This document shows positions 15,655-24,044 of a stretch of DNA of 64,000 nt, piece by piece. Position 1 is the stretch's first letter. Each line of letters begins with the position of its first letter. This stretch comes from CBDDIP01 sp965229005 (GTDB taxonomy: Bacteria > Actinomycetota > Acidimicrobiia > Acidimicrobiales > Ilumatobacteraceae). Location: positions 1,674,001-1,738,000 of the forward strand of contig CBDDIP010000002.1 in the NCBI GenBank assembly GCA_965229005.1, given 5' to 3'. Below the pieces are notes generated by a model. That model did not search any database. It saw only the letters and a list, made by a program, of their open reading frames with translations, and was not told the DNA's origin. The translations under genes and the position numbers were made by a program.

Positions 15655-16296
15655 ATGGGCTTCTACCGCACTCGGGTGCTTCCTCGTCTGATGAACGCGG
15701 CCATGCGCTCCGACGAGAACGACGAGATCCGCTCGCGCGTGTGTGCCGACCTCGAGGGAACCGTCGTCGAGATCGGCTTCGGATCCGGACTGAACGTGCC
15801 GTACTACCCGGCGGGCGTGCGCACCGTCCACGCGGTGGAGCCGCTCGTCCGATCGATGGAGATCGCCGCCGACCGGATCGCCGCGGGCCACGCCGACGTT
15901 CGCCACACCGGGCTGACGGGGGAGCGGATCGACCTGCCGGACGCCTCAGCCGATGCTGTGCTGTCGACGTGGACGCTCTGCTCCATCCCCAACGTCGACG
16001 CCGCGCTCGCCGAGATCCGTCGCGTCCTCAAGCCCGGTGGCACGTTCCACTTCGTCGAGCACGGCATCTCGGATGATCCGAAGGTGGTCCGCTCCCAGCG
16101 CCGCCTCGAGCCGGTGAGCAAGCGGCTTTTCGGCGGCTGCCACCTCACCCGCGACATCCCGGAGATCGTCACCCGCAACGGGTTCGCGATCGACACGATG
16201 ACGACGTACCAGCACGCCAAGGAGCCCAAGCCGTTCGGCTGGACCTTCGAGGGATGCGCCACCGTGCGGGCTCAGCCCAGCGGCGCGACCTCGTAG
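15655..16296 (+). CDS. SAM-dependent class I methyltransferase
   Basis: This 213-residue methyltransferase 11-type protein has motif I VVEIGFGSGLNVPYYP with the acidic residue of AVEP 20 residues later, LPDASADAVLSTWTLCSI as motif IV, and RRVLKPGGTFHFVEHG as motif V/VI. The order and the FVEHG ending resemble UbiE/METTL7-type small-molecule or lipid methyltransferases. AGGAGG precedes the ATG. Substrate unknown. Its stop lies one base before the convergent permease gene. Confidence 0.88.
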   Translation: MGFYRTRVLPRLMNAAMRSDENDEIRSRVCADLEGTVVEIGFGSGLNVPYYPAGVRTVHAVEPLVRSMEIAADRIAAGHADVRHTGLTGERIDLPDASADAVLSTWTLCSIPNVDAALAEIRRVLKPGGTFHFVEHGISDDPKVVRSQRRLEPVSKRLFGGCHLTRDIPEIVTRNGFAIDTMTTYQHAKEPKPFGWTFEGCATVRAQPSGATS

Positions 16297-16297
16297 G

Positions 16298-18295
16298 TCA
16301 CGACGTCGAGGCTGCACCTGTCAGTTGCGGCAGCGTCTGCGGCGAGCGCTTCCGCTTGGCGGCGACAGCCTTCGACCGGAAGGCGCCGGCGATGCCCTCC
16401 GGGTTCTGGACTGCGGTGACGATCAGCAGCACGCCACCGATCAACGCTTCCCACGTGCCGAGCGAGCCGACGACGCGACTCGTCGCGTAGAAGGCGACTC
16501 CGGACGCGGCGACGACGCCGGCGGTGACCGCGCCGCTCACGCTGGTGATGCCACCGAGGTACGCAACGGCGAGTGCGGTCAGTGACGCCACCGTGCCGTA
16601 GGAGACGTCCGAGACGGTGCCGAACCGGTAGGCGATGAGGCAACCGCCGATGCCGGCGATGAACGACGAGACCGTGAACGCGAGCAGCTTGCCCGAGGCG
16701 ACGCTGATGCCGATCGCAGTGGCGGCGCGTTCGTTCGAGCGGATCGCCAACATCCGCCGGCCGGTGGCGCTGCGCCGGATGTTGGCGACAGCGACCGACA
16801 GCAGCAGGGCCACGACGACGAGGAAGATGCCGAAGATCGGACGCGACGACTTGGTGCCGAGCACGAGACCGAGGTCCCACCCGCCGAGCTTCGGATGGGG
16901 GACCTTGGCCCCGCCGGTCGACACGTCGCCGACGTACGCCGGGTTCTTGAAGATGAACTCCGAGATCGCCACACCGCCCGCCAACGTGACGATGGCCAGG
17001 TTGGTGCCACGGACGCGCAGTGCCGGCAGGCCGACGACGACGCCGAAGATCGTTGCGCCACCCGCGGCGAGCACAGGAGCGAGCGGGAACGGCACGTCCC
17101 ACTGCATCGCCAGCTTCGACAGGGAGAACCCGGCGATGCCGGCAAAGGCCATCTGAGCCAGCGACGTCTGTCCACCGAACCCGGTCAGCACCACCAACGA
17201 CAGGGCGAGCACGGCGGCGATGGTGGTGGTCATGATCGCGCCCCGCCACAACGGCCCGAGCAGCAGCAGACCGGCGATCGCGGCGACGGTCGGCACGAGC
17301 ACGGTCGTCGCCGTCACCTTGGCCGGTGGCACCGCCGGCAGCCGCCAGCCGTCGACGGCCCCGCGATCGGGAAGCCGCTCGCCGAGCAGCACCATGGCGA
17401 AGATGATCACGAGGAACGGCAGACCTTCGCGTGCGCCGTACTTCGGGAACCACGGAAGGTCGGACTGCAGCTTGGTGAACGTCGACTGGACCATGCCGAT
17501 GGCCAGCCCGGTGACGACGGTCGGCCAGATGTGGCGGAACTTGCCGATCAGCGCGGCCCCGAGCGCGGGCACGAGGAACCCGAAGGTGTAGACGCCCGAG
17601 CTGAGTTGGATCATCGGCGCGGCGAGGATGGCGATCAGGCCGGTGACGAGCGAGGCGACGACGAAGCTCAGGCCGGCCAAGCGCTCCGGCGAGAAGCCGA
17701 GCAACACGGCGCCCTTCTCGTTCTCCGCCGCGGCGCGGGTGACCAGGCCGATGCGCGTGAAGCGCGACATGGCCCACAGCGCGGCGCCGAGCACGATCAC
17801 GATGAACGCCAGCCACAGCCCATCGCGCGGGACCGTGACGTTCTCGGCGAAGGTGACCGGCTCACGCGGCAGGATCGTGCCGACGCGCTGGGTCAGCGTG
17901 TCGGTGAAGCGCCGATCGACGAGCGAGGTGAAGACGATGACCAACCCGATGCTGGCGACCACCTTCGCCAGCGCCGGCGCCCGGCGCAGCGGCCGGAACA
18001 CGAGCAGGTAGACCGCCAGACCGAGGAGTCCCGCGGTGAGCATCGCCAGCAGCAGCGCCCAGCGGAACCCGACGTCGTGACCGAAGTGGTACCGACCCGG
18101 CAGGCCGGGGATCGGGAACGGGTACGCGCCGCGTCGCAGGTCGGCGTAGACGTAGGCGACCCACATCGCCATCGCCCCGGAGGCGAAGTTGACGACGCCC
18201 GAGCCCTGGTAGGTCAGCACCAGACCGAGCCCGAACGCAGCGATGATCGCGGCCGCGCCACTGCCGAGCAACAGGTAGTAGGCGTAGTCGGTCAT
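16298..18295 (-). CDS. Fused LivH-LivM branched-chain/aromatic-acid ABC permease
   Basis: This 665-residue protein is a head-to-tail fusion of two ABC permeases of the branched-chain amino acid (HAAT) type. Residues about 1-300 are LivH-like (LTYQGSGVVNFASGAMAMWVAY; ENEKGAVLLGFSPERLAG). Residues about 330-640 are LivM-like (LTGFGGQTSLAQMAFAGIAGFS; LPALRVRGTNLAIVTLA; SNERAATAIGISVASGKLLAF, the ATPase-contact loop). The last residues are basic and cytosolic. It follows the lipoprotein-binding gene by 42 bases. No ATPase gene (LivG/LivF) lies in this cluster, so ATP hydrolysis must come from subunits encoded elsewhere. Confidence 0.92.
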   Translation of the reverse strand: MTDYAYYLLLGSGAAAIIAAFGLGLVLTYQGSGVVNFASGAMAMWVAYVYADLRRGAYPFPIPGLPGRYHFGHDVGFRWALLLAMLTAGLLGLAVYLLVFRPLRRAPALAKVVASIGLVIVFTSLVDRRFTDTLTQRVGTILPREPVTFAENVTVPRDGLWLAFIVIVLGAALWAMSRFTRIGLVTRAAAENEKGAVLLGFSPERLAGLSFVVASLVTGLIAILAAPMIQLSSGVYTFGFLVPALGAALIGKFRHIWPTVVTGLAIGMVQSTFTKLQSDLPWFPKYGAREGLPFLVIIFAMVLLGERLPDRGAVDGWRLPAVPPAKVTATTVLVPTVAAIAGLLLLGPLWRGAIMTTTIAAVLALSLVVLTGFGGQTSLAQMAFAGIAGFSLSKLAMQWDVPFPLAPVLAAGGATIFGVVVGLPALRVRGTNLAIVTLAGGVAISEFIFKNPAYVGDVSTGGAKVPHPKLGGWDLGLVLGTKSSRPIFGIFLVVVALLLSVAVANIRRSATGRRMLAIRSNERAATAIGISVASGKLLAFTVSSFIAGIGGCLIAYRFGTVSDVSYGTVASLTALAVAYLGGITSVSGAVTAGVVAASGVAFYATSRVVGSLGTWEALIGGVLLIVTAVQNPEGIAGAFRSKAVAAKRKRSPQTLPQLTGAASTS

Positions 18296-18337
18296 CGGCG
18301 TTCGGGCTCGAGCCTGATGGGGGTCATCGCCGTGGCG

Positions 18338-19741
18338 TCACGGCAGGTAGTCCTTGACCGACACGGCGTCGAGGCCCTCGATCGTCTCGACCGCGCCGCC
18401 CGCCACGTACTCGGCGATCGGGAAGGTGAAGGCACAGATCGTCGGGTACTTCGCCGCGCTGCCGCACTCGATCGTCGATCCACCCGGCCACTGCTGCAGG
18501 CCGGTCGACGAGCCGACGTACTCGTACAGCGACGCACCGGTGACCTCGTCGCCGCTGCTGGACATCATGTCGGCGTACTGGGCCAACGACATGATCTCGA
18601 TCAGCCCGAGCGAACCGAGGCCGAGCGCAGTGGAGTCGACGTCCTTCGGTTCGACGCCGAGCGTCGGGGCGACGATCTCCTGCAGGATCGCCAGCTGCGG
18701 CGTGTCCTCCTGGGTGCGCACTCCGACGAAGTTCCATCCGATCGCGTCGTCGCCGACCTCCTCGAGCACCTCGGCGCTCGAGCAGATCGCCGTCGTGATG
18801 ACCGGGATGGTGATGCCCAACGAGGCGCGACCGCGGATCGTCCCGATGCATCCGGCATCGGAGTACAGCGACACGAGCAGGTCGGGGTCGCGCCCTGCTG
18901 CTTCGCGCATCAGTCCCTGGTAGCCGGCGTCGGTCTCGTTGTCGCCGCCCTTGACCGTGAAGTGCTCGATCCCGGCGAGGTCCAGCGAAGCGGCGAGTGA
19001 CGCCTCGGTGCCGTTGGCGCCTGGGTTGTCGCTGCTGACGATGCCGACGCTCGTCGCCTGGAAGTGCTCCTTCGCTACCGCAGCCATGGCCGCCGCGACG
19101 GTGGCGTTGCCGCCCGTGAGGAACAGTGCGTTGGCGGTGTAGTCGCCGGGGAGGATCGGCAGCACACCGATCACCGGGATGTTCGCAGCCGTGTACGTGG
19201 CGTAGTCGGGGAAGAGGTCGAGGCCGAGCAGGACCAGCTCGACGTCCTTGCCCGCCAGCTCCTGTGCGCACGCCTGCGACGTCTCCGGCGAACCCTTCAC
19301 CGTGCAGTTCTCGAGCTTGATCGGGCGGCCGCCCATGCCGCCGTGCTCGTTCAAGTAGTCCACCGCGGCTTCGATCGTGACGCGGATCTCGGGGAAGTCC
19401 AGCCCCGGCGTGCCCTCGGTGTTGACGAGCCCGATGACCATCTCCTCGCCCGTCGCAGGCCCGAGGTCGGGGAACGCAGCCGACGGATCGACCTCACCGG
19501 GCGCCGTGTCCGGTGTGGTGTCCGGCGTGCCGGTGTCGGGTGTGACCGACCCCGTCGGCGGCGTGTCGCCCGTGGTCACCTCCGGTGCCGATGTGCCCGG
19601 TGTGGTTGCCGCGGTGGTGCCGTCGGTCGCCGCGTCGCTGCTGCACGAGGCGATCGCGAGCATCGACACCGACATCACGCCGACCCATCGCCAGGTCGCG
19701 GCGCGGGCGCGACACGACAGACGGTTCGTTGAAGCAGACAT
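18338..19741 (-). CDS. ABC transporter substrate-binding lipoprotein (Leu/Ile/Val-binding type)
   Basis: This 467-residue extracytoplasmic binding protein has a signal peptide that ends in the lipobox IASC with Cys33, followed by a long Thr/Pro/Gly/Asp-rich linker (about 35-85) and a periplasmic-binding fold starting at VIGLVNTEGTPGLDFPEIRVTIEAAVDYLNEHGG. The ATG at 19741 has GGGGGG just upstream and is preferred to a TTG 12 bases earlier. It belongs with the fused LivHM permease gene and lies 51 bases after the carotenoid-oxygenase-type gene. The ligand may be an acid or isoprenoid/aromatic compound handled by its neighbours (inference). Confidence 0.9.
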   Translation of the reverse strand: MSASTNRLSCRARAATWRWVGVMSVSMLAIASCSSDAATDGTTAATTPGTSAPEVTTGDTPPTGSVTPDTGTPDTTPDTAPGEVDPSAAFPDLGPATGEEMVIGLVNTEGTPGLDFPEIRVTIEAAVDYLNEHGGMGGRPIKLENCTVKGSPETSQACAQELAGKDVELVLLGLDLFPDYATYTAANIPVIGVLPILPGDYTANALFLTGGNATVAAAMAAVAKEHFQATSVGIVSSDNPGANGTEASLAASLDLAGIEHFTVKGGDNETDAGYQGLMREAAGRDPDLLVSLYSDAGCIGTIRGRASLGITIPVITTAICSSAEVLEEVGDDAIGWNFVGVRTQEDTPQLAILQEIVAPTLGVEPKDVDSTALGLGSLGLIEIMSLAQYADMMSSSGDEVTGASLYEYVGSSTGLQQWPGGSTIECGSAAKYPTICAFTFPIAEYVAGGAVETIEGLDAVSVKDYLP

Positions 19742-19792
19742 GGTTCCCCCCAAAGGATGTGATGCGCCGGGATCAGCCGGCGCCGGTTGTGA

Positions 19793-21154
19793 TCAACGCA
19801 GGGCGTTGTCGGGCACCCAACTGCCGTGAGCGCCGTACGGCACGCGGCGCGGCAGGTGAACGATGGCAACAGGCGGCGCCGAGAAGTTCTGTGCGTCGAG
19901 GATCAGCAACCGCGACTCGCCCGACCGCGTGTCGTGCGACAGGCTGATCACCCAGCCTTCGTCCTCGCCGGCATCCGCTGATGCCGGCGCGAACACCGGC
20001 TCGGCACCGCGCACGCCGTCACCGAGCTGGTGCTCCCAACACGTGCCGTCGCGCAGGTCGTACTTCCACAGCGCCGACCCGTACACGGGCTCTTCGCTGT
20101 TGCCCTCGCCGCCGAGGGCCATCAGGTAGCCGTAGCGCGCGTCGAGCCCGATCATCCGATCGTCGACCCGACCGAAGTCGCCGGGGCGATCGTCGATCTG
20201 CTCCTCGGTGACGGTTCCCTTGGCGAGGTCGATCGTCCAGCGCCACAGCCGGCCGACCTCCGCGTAGTCGTCGTTGCTGCTGCCGAAGGCCTCGGGCTGA
20301 CGCGAGACGTGCAGCACGATGCGGTCGCCGTCCTCGTGCGCGTTGACCGGGTGGAAGACGTAGCACGGCTCGATGTCGAACCAGCGAACGTCGGCGTTCG
20401 TGCCGTTGCGCGGCATCACGCCGAGGCGTGCGCCGGCGTCGCGGTTGAACAGGAACGGCATCCCGGTGGACAGGGCGCCGAGATCGAAGCACACCGGGAG
20501 GTCCATGAAGATGACGTGGTTCTGCGTGACGTTGAAGTCGTGCATCATCACCATGTTCGGGATCTCGATGCCCTCGAGCTGCTGGAGCACACCGTCGGCG
20601 CTGATGCGGATGTAGTGCAGGAACGGCGGCTCGGGGCTGAGGTAGCTGAACGCGATCAGCTCGCCCGTCACCGGGCAGACCTTCGGGTGTGCGGTCATCG
20701 AGCAGGTGAGCGCGCCGCCGTAGTTCTGCACGCCGAGGGTGTTCAGCTCGTTGTCGATGCGCCACGGCCAATGGCCCTCCTCGAGGCACAGGATCTCGCC
20801 GTTGTGCGGCAGCACGTGGGTGTTGCCGGTGCCGCGAGTGAGGTCGCCCATCCCCGCCATCGGATCGCCCGTCGGGTCGGAGATGTTCGGCGTCTGCACG
20901 AAGCGGTTGCGGTACCACTCGGCCTTGCCGTTGGCGAGGCGGATGCCGTGCACCATGCCGTCGCCGAAGAACCAGTGTGCCGAATGTCCGGAGGCCGGGT
21001 TCGGCCCGGTGCGCAGGTACACGCCCTGCAGCTCGGTGGGGATGCTGCCCTCGACGCGCAGCTCCGTCTCGGTGATCTCGTCCAGCACCGGCGCCCAGTT
21101 GTCGCGCAGGTGCCACTTCACATCGGATCGGGTCGGGTTCTCGGTCGCCGTCAT
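19793..21154 (-). CDS. Carotenoid/stilbene cleavage oxygenase family protein
   Basis: This 453-residue seven-bladed propeller oxygenase belongs to the RPE65 family. The four iron-binding histidines are visible: His156 (MTAHPK), His205 (MMHDF), His268 (FHPVN) and His443 (YGAHGSW). The N-terminus GVYLRTGPNPASGHSAHWFFGDGMVHG is also characteristic. Such enzymes split a C=C bond of carotenoids, apocarotenoids or lignostilbenes with O2. Because it sits with importer and MaoC-type genes and no carotenoid biosynthesis gene is near, a stilbene or apocarotenoid catabolic role fits better than pigment metabolism, but this is inference. GAGGAG precedes the ATG. Confidence 0.93.
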   Translation of the reverse strand: MTATENPTRSDVKWHLRDNWAPVLDEITETELRVEGSIPTELQGVYLRTGPNPASGHSAHWFFGDGMVHGIRLANGKAEWYRNRFVQTPNISDPTGDPMAGMGDLTRGTGNTHVLPHNGEILCLEEGHWPWRIDNELNTLGVQNYGGALTCSMTAHPKVCPVTGELIAFSYLSPEPPFLHYIRISADGVLQQLEGIEIPNMVMMHDFNVTQNHVIFMDLPVCFDLGALSTGMPFLFNRDAGARLGVMPRNGTNADVRWFDIEPCYVFHPVNAHEDGDRIVLHVSRQPEAFGSSNDDYAEVGRLWRWTIDLAKGTVTEEQIDDRPGDFGRVDDRMIGLDARYGYLMALGGEGNSEEPVYGSALWKYDLRDGTCWEHQLGDGVRGAEPVFAPASADAGEDEGWVISLSHDTRSGESRLLILDAQNFSAPPVAIVHLPRRVPYGAHGSWVPDNALR

Positions 21155-21188
21155 CGGGCGCTCCTCTCGTTGCAGTTCGTTGGTTGGT

Positions 21189-21680
21189 TCACGAAGCGAC
21201 TTCGGGCGAACGGGCCCACATCAGGCTGGCGTCGAAGCTCAGCGTGTAGTCGGGGACGAACTCGATGATCACTCGGTGCGGCGAGTCGAGGAAGCGTTGG
21301 AACGTCGTCGCCGCGACCTCGTCGTTGGGGCGCAGCGCACGTGAGAACTCCGGGTAGAACCAGTCCTTGGTCTCCCGGTCGTCGTGGACGATGCACGACC
21401 CCTTGTAGGTCACGGTCTTGCCGCCGCCCATCACCGACCCGGTGCTGTTGATGCACAGCGACGCCCGAGGGAAGCGGCGGATCGCCGAGATCCGAGCACG
21501 CCGCTCCGCCGCCGTGAGCCAGAACGTGCCGTTCTTGGGCAGGTAGCTCATGACCACACCGAAGGCCTCGCCTGCGGCGTTGGTCCACATGAACACGCAC
21601 TCGCGCTGCGTCGTGACGAGTCGCTGCTCCAGCTCGGGGGAGAGCGCGCACTCCGTCAGGTCCTCGTAGTCGTCGGCCAT
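21189..21680 (-). CDS. Pyridoxamine 5'-phosphate oxidase-like (split-barrel flavin/F420) protein
   Basis: This 163-residue split barrel has RECVFMWTNAAGEAFGVVMSYLPKNGTFWLTAAERRARISAIRRFPRASLCINSTGS, the usual first half of the PPOX fold, followed by VTYKGSCIVHDDRE. It may bind FMN, F420 or heme. It lies inside the TetR-to-LivHM cluster. TACCTT exactly six bases before the ATG (21687-21692) suggests an extra internal leaderless promoter. Reaction unknown. Confidence 0.82.
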   Translation of the reverse strand: MADDYEDLTECALSPELEQRLVTTQRECVFMWTNAAGEAFGVVMSYLPKNGTFWLTAAERRARISAIRRFPRASLCINSTGSVMGGGKTVTYKGSCIVHDDRETKDWFYPEFSRALRPNDEVAATTFQRFLDSPHRVIIEFVPDYTLSFDASLMWARSPEVAS

Positions 21681-21686
21681 TTCCGG

Positions 21687-21692
21687 AAGGTA
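21687..21692 (-). promoter_or_regulatory. Possible internal leaderless -10 box (TACCTT)
   Basis: TACCTT on the minus strand is followed by six bases and the ATG at 21680, in the 32-base gap after the MaoC-like gene. It may allow the downstream oxygenase and transporter genes to be read separately from the regulator. Confidence 0.35.
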
Positions 21693-21712
21693 ACACTGCA
21701 GCGGCAGAAAAG

Positions 21713-22117
21713 CTACCCCCGGTAAGTTATGACTGCGACGCCGGAGACGACGACCTCCGTGTCACGTTCCAACCACACGTCGCACGTCGCAAATCGCTCG
21801 CCGTTGCGCTCGTCGAGCGCGGTCACCCGTCCCCGTGCCGTGATGCGATCGCCGTCGAGCACCGGCCGCCCGAACGACACGGTGAGGCGTCGAACGCACT
21901 CGGGTCCCGCCCAGGCCATCAGCATGTTGACGACGTAGCCGAGGTTCAGCGGGCCCTGGTTGATCACCCGCCCTGCGCGGCCGGTGCCGTGGTTCGCGTC
22001 GCGATCCCAGTGCACGGGATACGGGTCGCGCAGGATCGCGGCCATCGTCTTCATCCGCGCCGGATCGACGCTGTCCATCGTCCACGGCGGGATCTTGTCG
22101 TCGATGCGCACGATCAC
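21713..22117 (-). CDS. MaoC-like hot-dog dehydratase/thioesterase
   Basis: This protein of about 134 residues has the hot-dog fold of the MaoC dehydratase family. DANHGTGRAGRVINQGPLNLGYVVNMLMAWAGP resembles the hydratase-2 region, with Asp and His at the expected active-site place, followed by VSFGRPVLDGDRITARGRVTAL, typical of the family. The start is set at GTG 22117: GGAGGAG lies at 22121-22127 and the GTG overlaps the TGA of the upstream gene (GTGA). A longer reading to 22138 would overlap that gene by 25 bases. It probably pairs with the preceding hot-dog protein as a heterodimeric enoyl-CoA hydratase-type enzyme. Confidence 0.82.
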   Translation of the reverse strand: MIVRIDDKIPPWTMDSVDPARMKTMAAILRDPYPVHWDRDANHGTGRAGRVINQGPLNLGYVVNMLMAWAGPECVRRLTVSFGRPVLDGDRITARGRVTALDERNGERFATCDVWLERDTEVVVSGVAVITYRG

Positions 22118-22575
22118 GAGCTCCTCCGGAACATCCACCGGTTCGTCACCCGGGCGGCGAGCACCGTCTCGTCGTGCAGCTCGATCTGGAACGCGACTCG
22201 ATCGACGACGGCGCCCTCGGCCGACGTGGTTCGCTCGGCGGCGACGATGCCCCCGTCGATGCGGTACTCGACGCCCTCACGCAACGGTTCGAAGTACTCC
22301 CAGTCGTAGCCCTCCAGCCCGACGGAGCCGGCGCCGCTCGCCCGACCGAGGCGGAACAGCTCGGTGATCGACGTCCCGGCGCCGAGGATCGGCACGTGGA
22401 ACAGGGCGATCGGGTGCACGAGGTCGTCGGCCATCGGCGGCCGACCGGTGCAGTCGGTCAGCAGCCAGTTCTCCCAGTGCTCGATCCGGTACCGCCCGCC
22501 AGGGAAGCGATGGCCGACGAGCGCATGCAGCTCGGTCTCGTCCAACCACTCCGTGGCGCGATCGGCGTCAGCCAC
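22114..22575 (-). CDS. MaoC-like / FAS1-type N-terminal dehydratase domain protein
   Basis: This 153-residue hot-dog protein begins with a GTG that overlaps the TetR gene by eight bases. HPIALFHVPILGAGTSITELFRLGRASGAGSVGLEGYDWEYFEPLREGVEYRIDGGIVAAERTTS has the shape of the N-terminal MaoC domain that lacks the catalytic Asp/His and carries the substrate tunnel in actinobacterial (R)-hydratase heterodimers such as HtdXYZ. Together with the next gene it likely forms a two-chain acyl-CoA hydratase. That pairing is inferred from gene order and lengths. Confidence 0.75.
   Translation of the reverse strand: MADADRATEWLDETELHALVGHRFPGGRYRIEHWENWLLTDCTGRPPMADDLVHPIALFHVPILGAGTSITELFRLGRASGAGSVGLEGYDWEYFEPLREGVEYRIDGGIVAAERTTSAEGAVVDRVAFQIELHDETVLAARVTNRWMFRRSS
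22121..22127 (-). promoter_or_regulatory. Ribosome binding site that sets the MaoC-like start
   Basis: GGAGGAG on the minus strand lies three bases before the GTG at 22117 (five from the GGAGG core). This decides in favour of the short form over an ATG 21 bases upstream. Confidence 0.7.
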
Positions 22576-23173
22576 CCGACAGGCCGGTCCAGAGCAGCTC
22601 GGCGAGGTGATCGGCCAGCTGCTCGGCGGTTCGATCGGTCTGACTCAGCCACCACAGCGACACGAGCTGGAGCATCCCGATCACGGCGTACGCCCACGGT
22701 TCGGCCACGGTCGGGTCGAGGCCCTGCTTCGCGCGTCGCCGCGCCAGCTCCTGGGTCAGCGGGATGGTGGATCGCTCGGCGAGGTACAGCGTTCGCTTGG
22801 GTGTCTCGTCGGACGATCCGCCGGTGACGTACAGGTACAGCTCGCGGTGCGCTTCGACCGTTTCGAGGTTGGCCCGGATCAGCGCGGCCAGCATCGCCTT
22901 GCTCCACCTGCGGCCTTCGACCGCGGCGACAGCGGCGGCCGTGAGGCGATCGGCCAGTCGCTCGGCCAGCGCGTTGGAGACCTCGGTGCGGCTGCCGACC
23001 CGCGCGTAGACGATCGGCTTGGTGACGCCTGCCTCCAGCGCGATCGTCTCCAACGACACGCCGGATCCGTCCCGACGGATGACCCGCTCGGCGGCGTCGA
23101 GGAGCAGCTCCCTGCTGACGACGTGACGCCCGCCAGCGGGGCGACCGGGGCGGCGGCCGACGTGGATGGTCAT
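22568..23173 (-). CDS. TetR-family transcriptional regulator
   Basis: This protein of about 201 residues has the N-terminal helix-turn-helix LLLDAAERVIRRDGSGVSLETIALEAGVTKPIVYARVGSRTEV. Its YARVGSR replaces the usual YxHFxxK. The C-terminal part with LATRRRAKQGL-like RRRAKQGLDPTVAEPWAYAVIGMLQLVSLWWL is a TetR_C-type ligand domain. The ATG at 23173 is used because the longer reading would begin with TTG. It heads the seven-gene cluster and is divergent from the SDR gene, with a good candidate operator between the two genes. Confidence 0.88.
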   Translation of the reverse strand: MTIHVGRRPGRPAGGRHVVSRELLLDAAERVIRRDGSGVSLETIALEAGVTKPIVYARVGSRTEVSNALAERLADRLTAAAVAAVEGRRWSKAMLAALIRANLETVEAHRELYLYVTGGSSDETPKRTLYLAERSTIPLTQELARRRAKQGLDPTVAEPWAYAVIGMLQLVSLWWLSQTDRTAEQLADHLAELLWTGLSGG

Positions 23174-23218
23174 CCGCTCAGTGTGCCGGTTCTTGCCGGT
23201 ACGGGGTTCATGCGACAA

Positions 23219-23237
23219 TACTTACTACAAGTAAATA
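23219..23237. promoter_or_regulatory. Candidate TetR operator in the divergent gap
   Basis: TACTTAC (23219-23225) and GTAAATA (23231-23237) are inverted arms matching at six of seven positions around five bases. The AT-rich palindrome lies between the TetR start and the SDR start and resembles the GTAA/TTAC half-sites near the other TetR gene at 15009. Confidence 0.5.
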
Positions 23238-23258
23238 CTCCACGGAACGGATCCGACC

Positions 23259-24044
23259 ATGACCGATCTCTACCCATCGCCGAGCGACCTTTTCAGCCTC
23301 GACGGTGAGGTTGCCGTCATCACCGGCGGAGGGCGTGGCATCGGTGAAGGCATCGCCCGAACGCTGGCTGCGGCCGGCGCCAAGATCGTCGTGGCCGCGC
23401 GTCGGGCCGACGACGTCGAGGACGTGGCGACGCGCATCCGAGCGGATGGCGGCGACGCCATCGGCGTGGTCACCGACGTCACCGATGACGTGGCCGTCGA
23501 TCGTCTCGCTCGCACCGCGATCGAACGCTTCGGTCGCTTGTCGATCTGGGTCAACAACGCCGGTGGCTCCCCGGCGCGAATGCCGATGACCGAGCTCAGC
23601 CGTCAGCAGTGGGACGACTGCGTGGCGCTCAACCAGACGGCGGTGTGGGTTGGCATCGTCACTGCGGCCCGGCACATGACGACCGGTTCGATCATCAACA
23701 TCTCGTCGGGCGCCGGCTTCGGCCCGGTGCCGGGAAGCGGCCACTACGGCGCGGCGAAGGCTGCGGTCAACTCGCTGACGATGACTGCTGCAGCGGAGCT
23801 CGCCCCGAGGATCCGCGTCAACGGTGTCGCTCCGGGTGCGGTGCCGACCGAGATCTTCCGCACCGCGCTCGGGATCGAGACCGACGCCGACCTGGCCGCC
23901 GCGGAGGCCAAGTGGAACATCCCGTTGGGTCGCTTCGGGACGCCGTTGGACATGGGCGCCGCGGTCCTGTTCCTGTGCTCGGCGGCTGGGAGCTGGATCA
24001 GCGGCGAGACGTTGCGCGTCAACGGTGGAGCCAAGCCGCGATGA
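23259..24044 (+). CDS. Short-chain dehydrogenase/reductase
   Basis: This 261-residue SDR has TGGGRGIG at 23-30, NNAG at 99-102, Ser150, Tyr163 and Lys167, and ends in SGETLRVNGGAKPR. All active-site residues are present. It is the first gene of a plus-strand operon, and its TGA overlaps the ATG of the molybdopterin oxidoreductase (ATGA). The substrate is unknown; oxidation of an alcohol made or imported by the divergent cluster is a plausible inference. Confidence 0.92.
   Translation: MTDLYPSPSDLFSLDGEVAVITGGGRGIGEGIARTLAAAGAKIVVAARRADDVEDVATRIRADGGDAIGVVTDVTDDVAVDRLARTAIERFGRLSIWVNNAGGSPARMPMTELSRQQWDDCVALNQTAVWVGIVTAARHMTTGSIINISSGAGFGPVPGSGHYGAAKAAVNSLTMTAAAELAPRIRVNGVAPGAVPTEIFRTALGIETDADLAAAEAKWNIPLGRFGTPLDMGAAVLFLCSAAGSWISGETLRVNGGAKPR

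Noticed and set aside
19793..21154. A carotenoid biosynthesis locus
   Set aside because: Apart from the cleavage oxygenase, no phytoene synthase, desaturase or cyclase gene is present.
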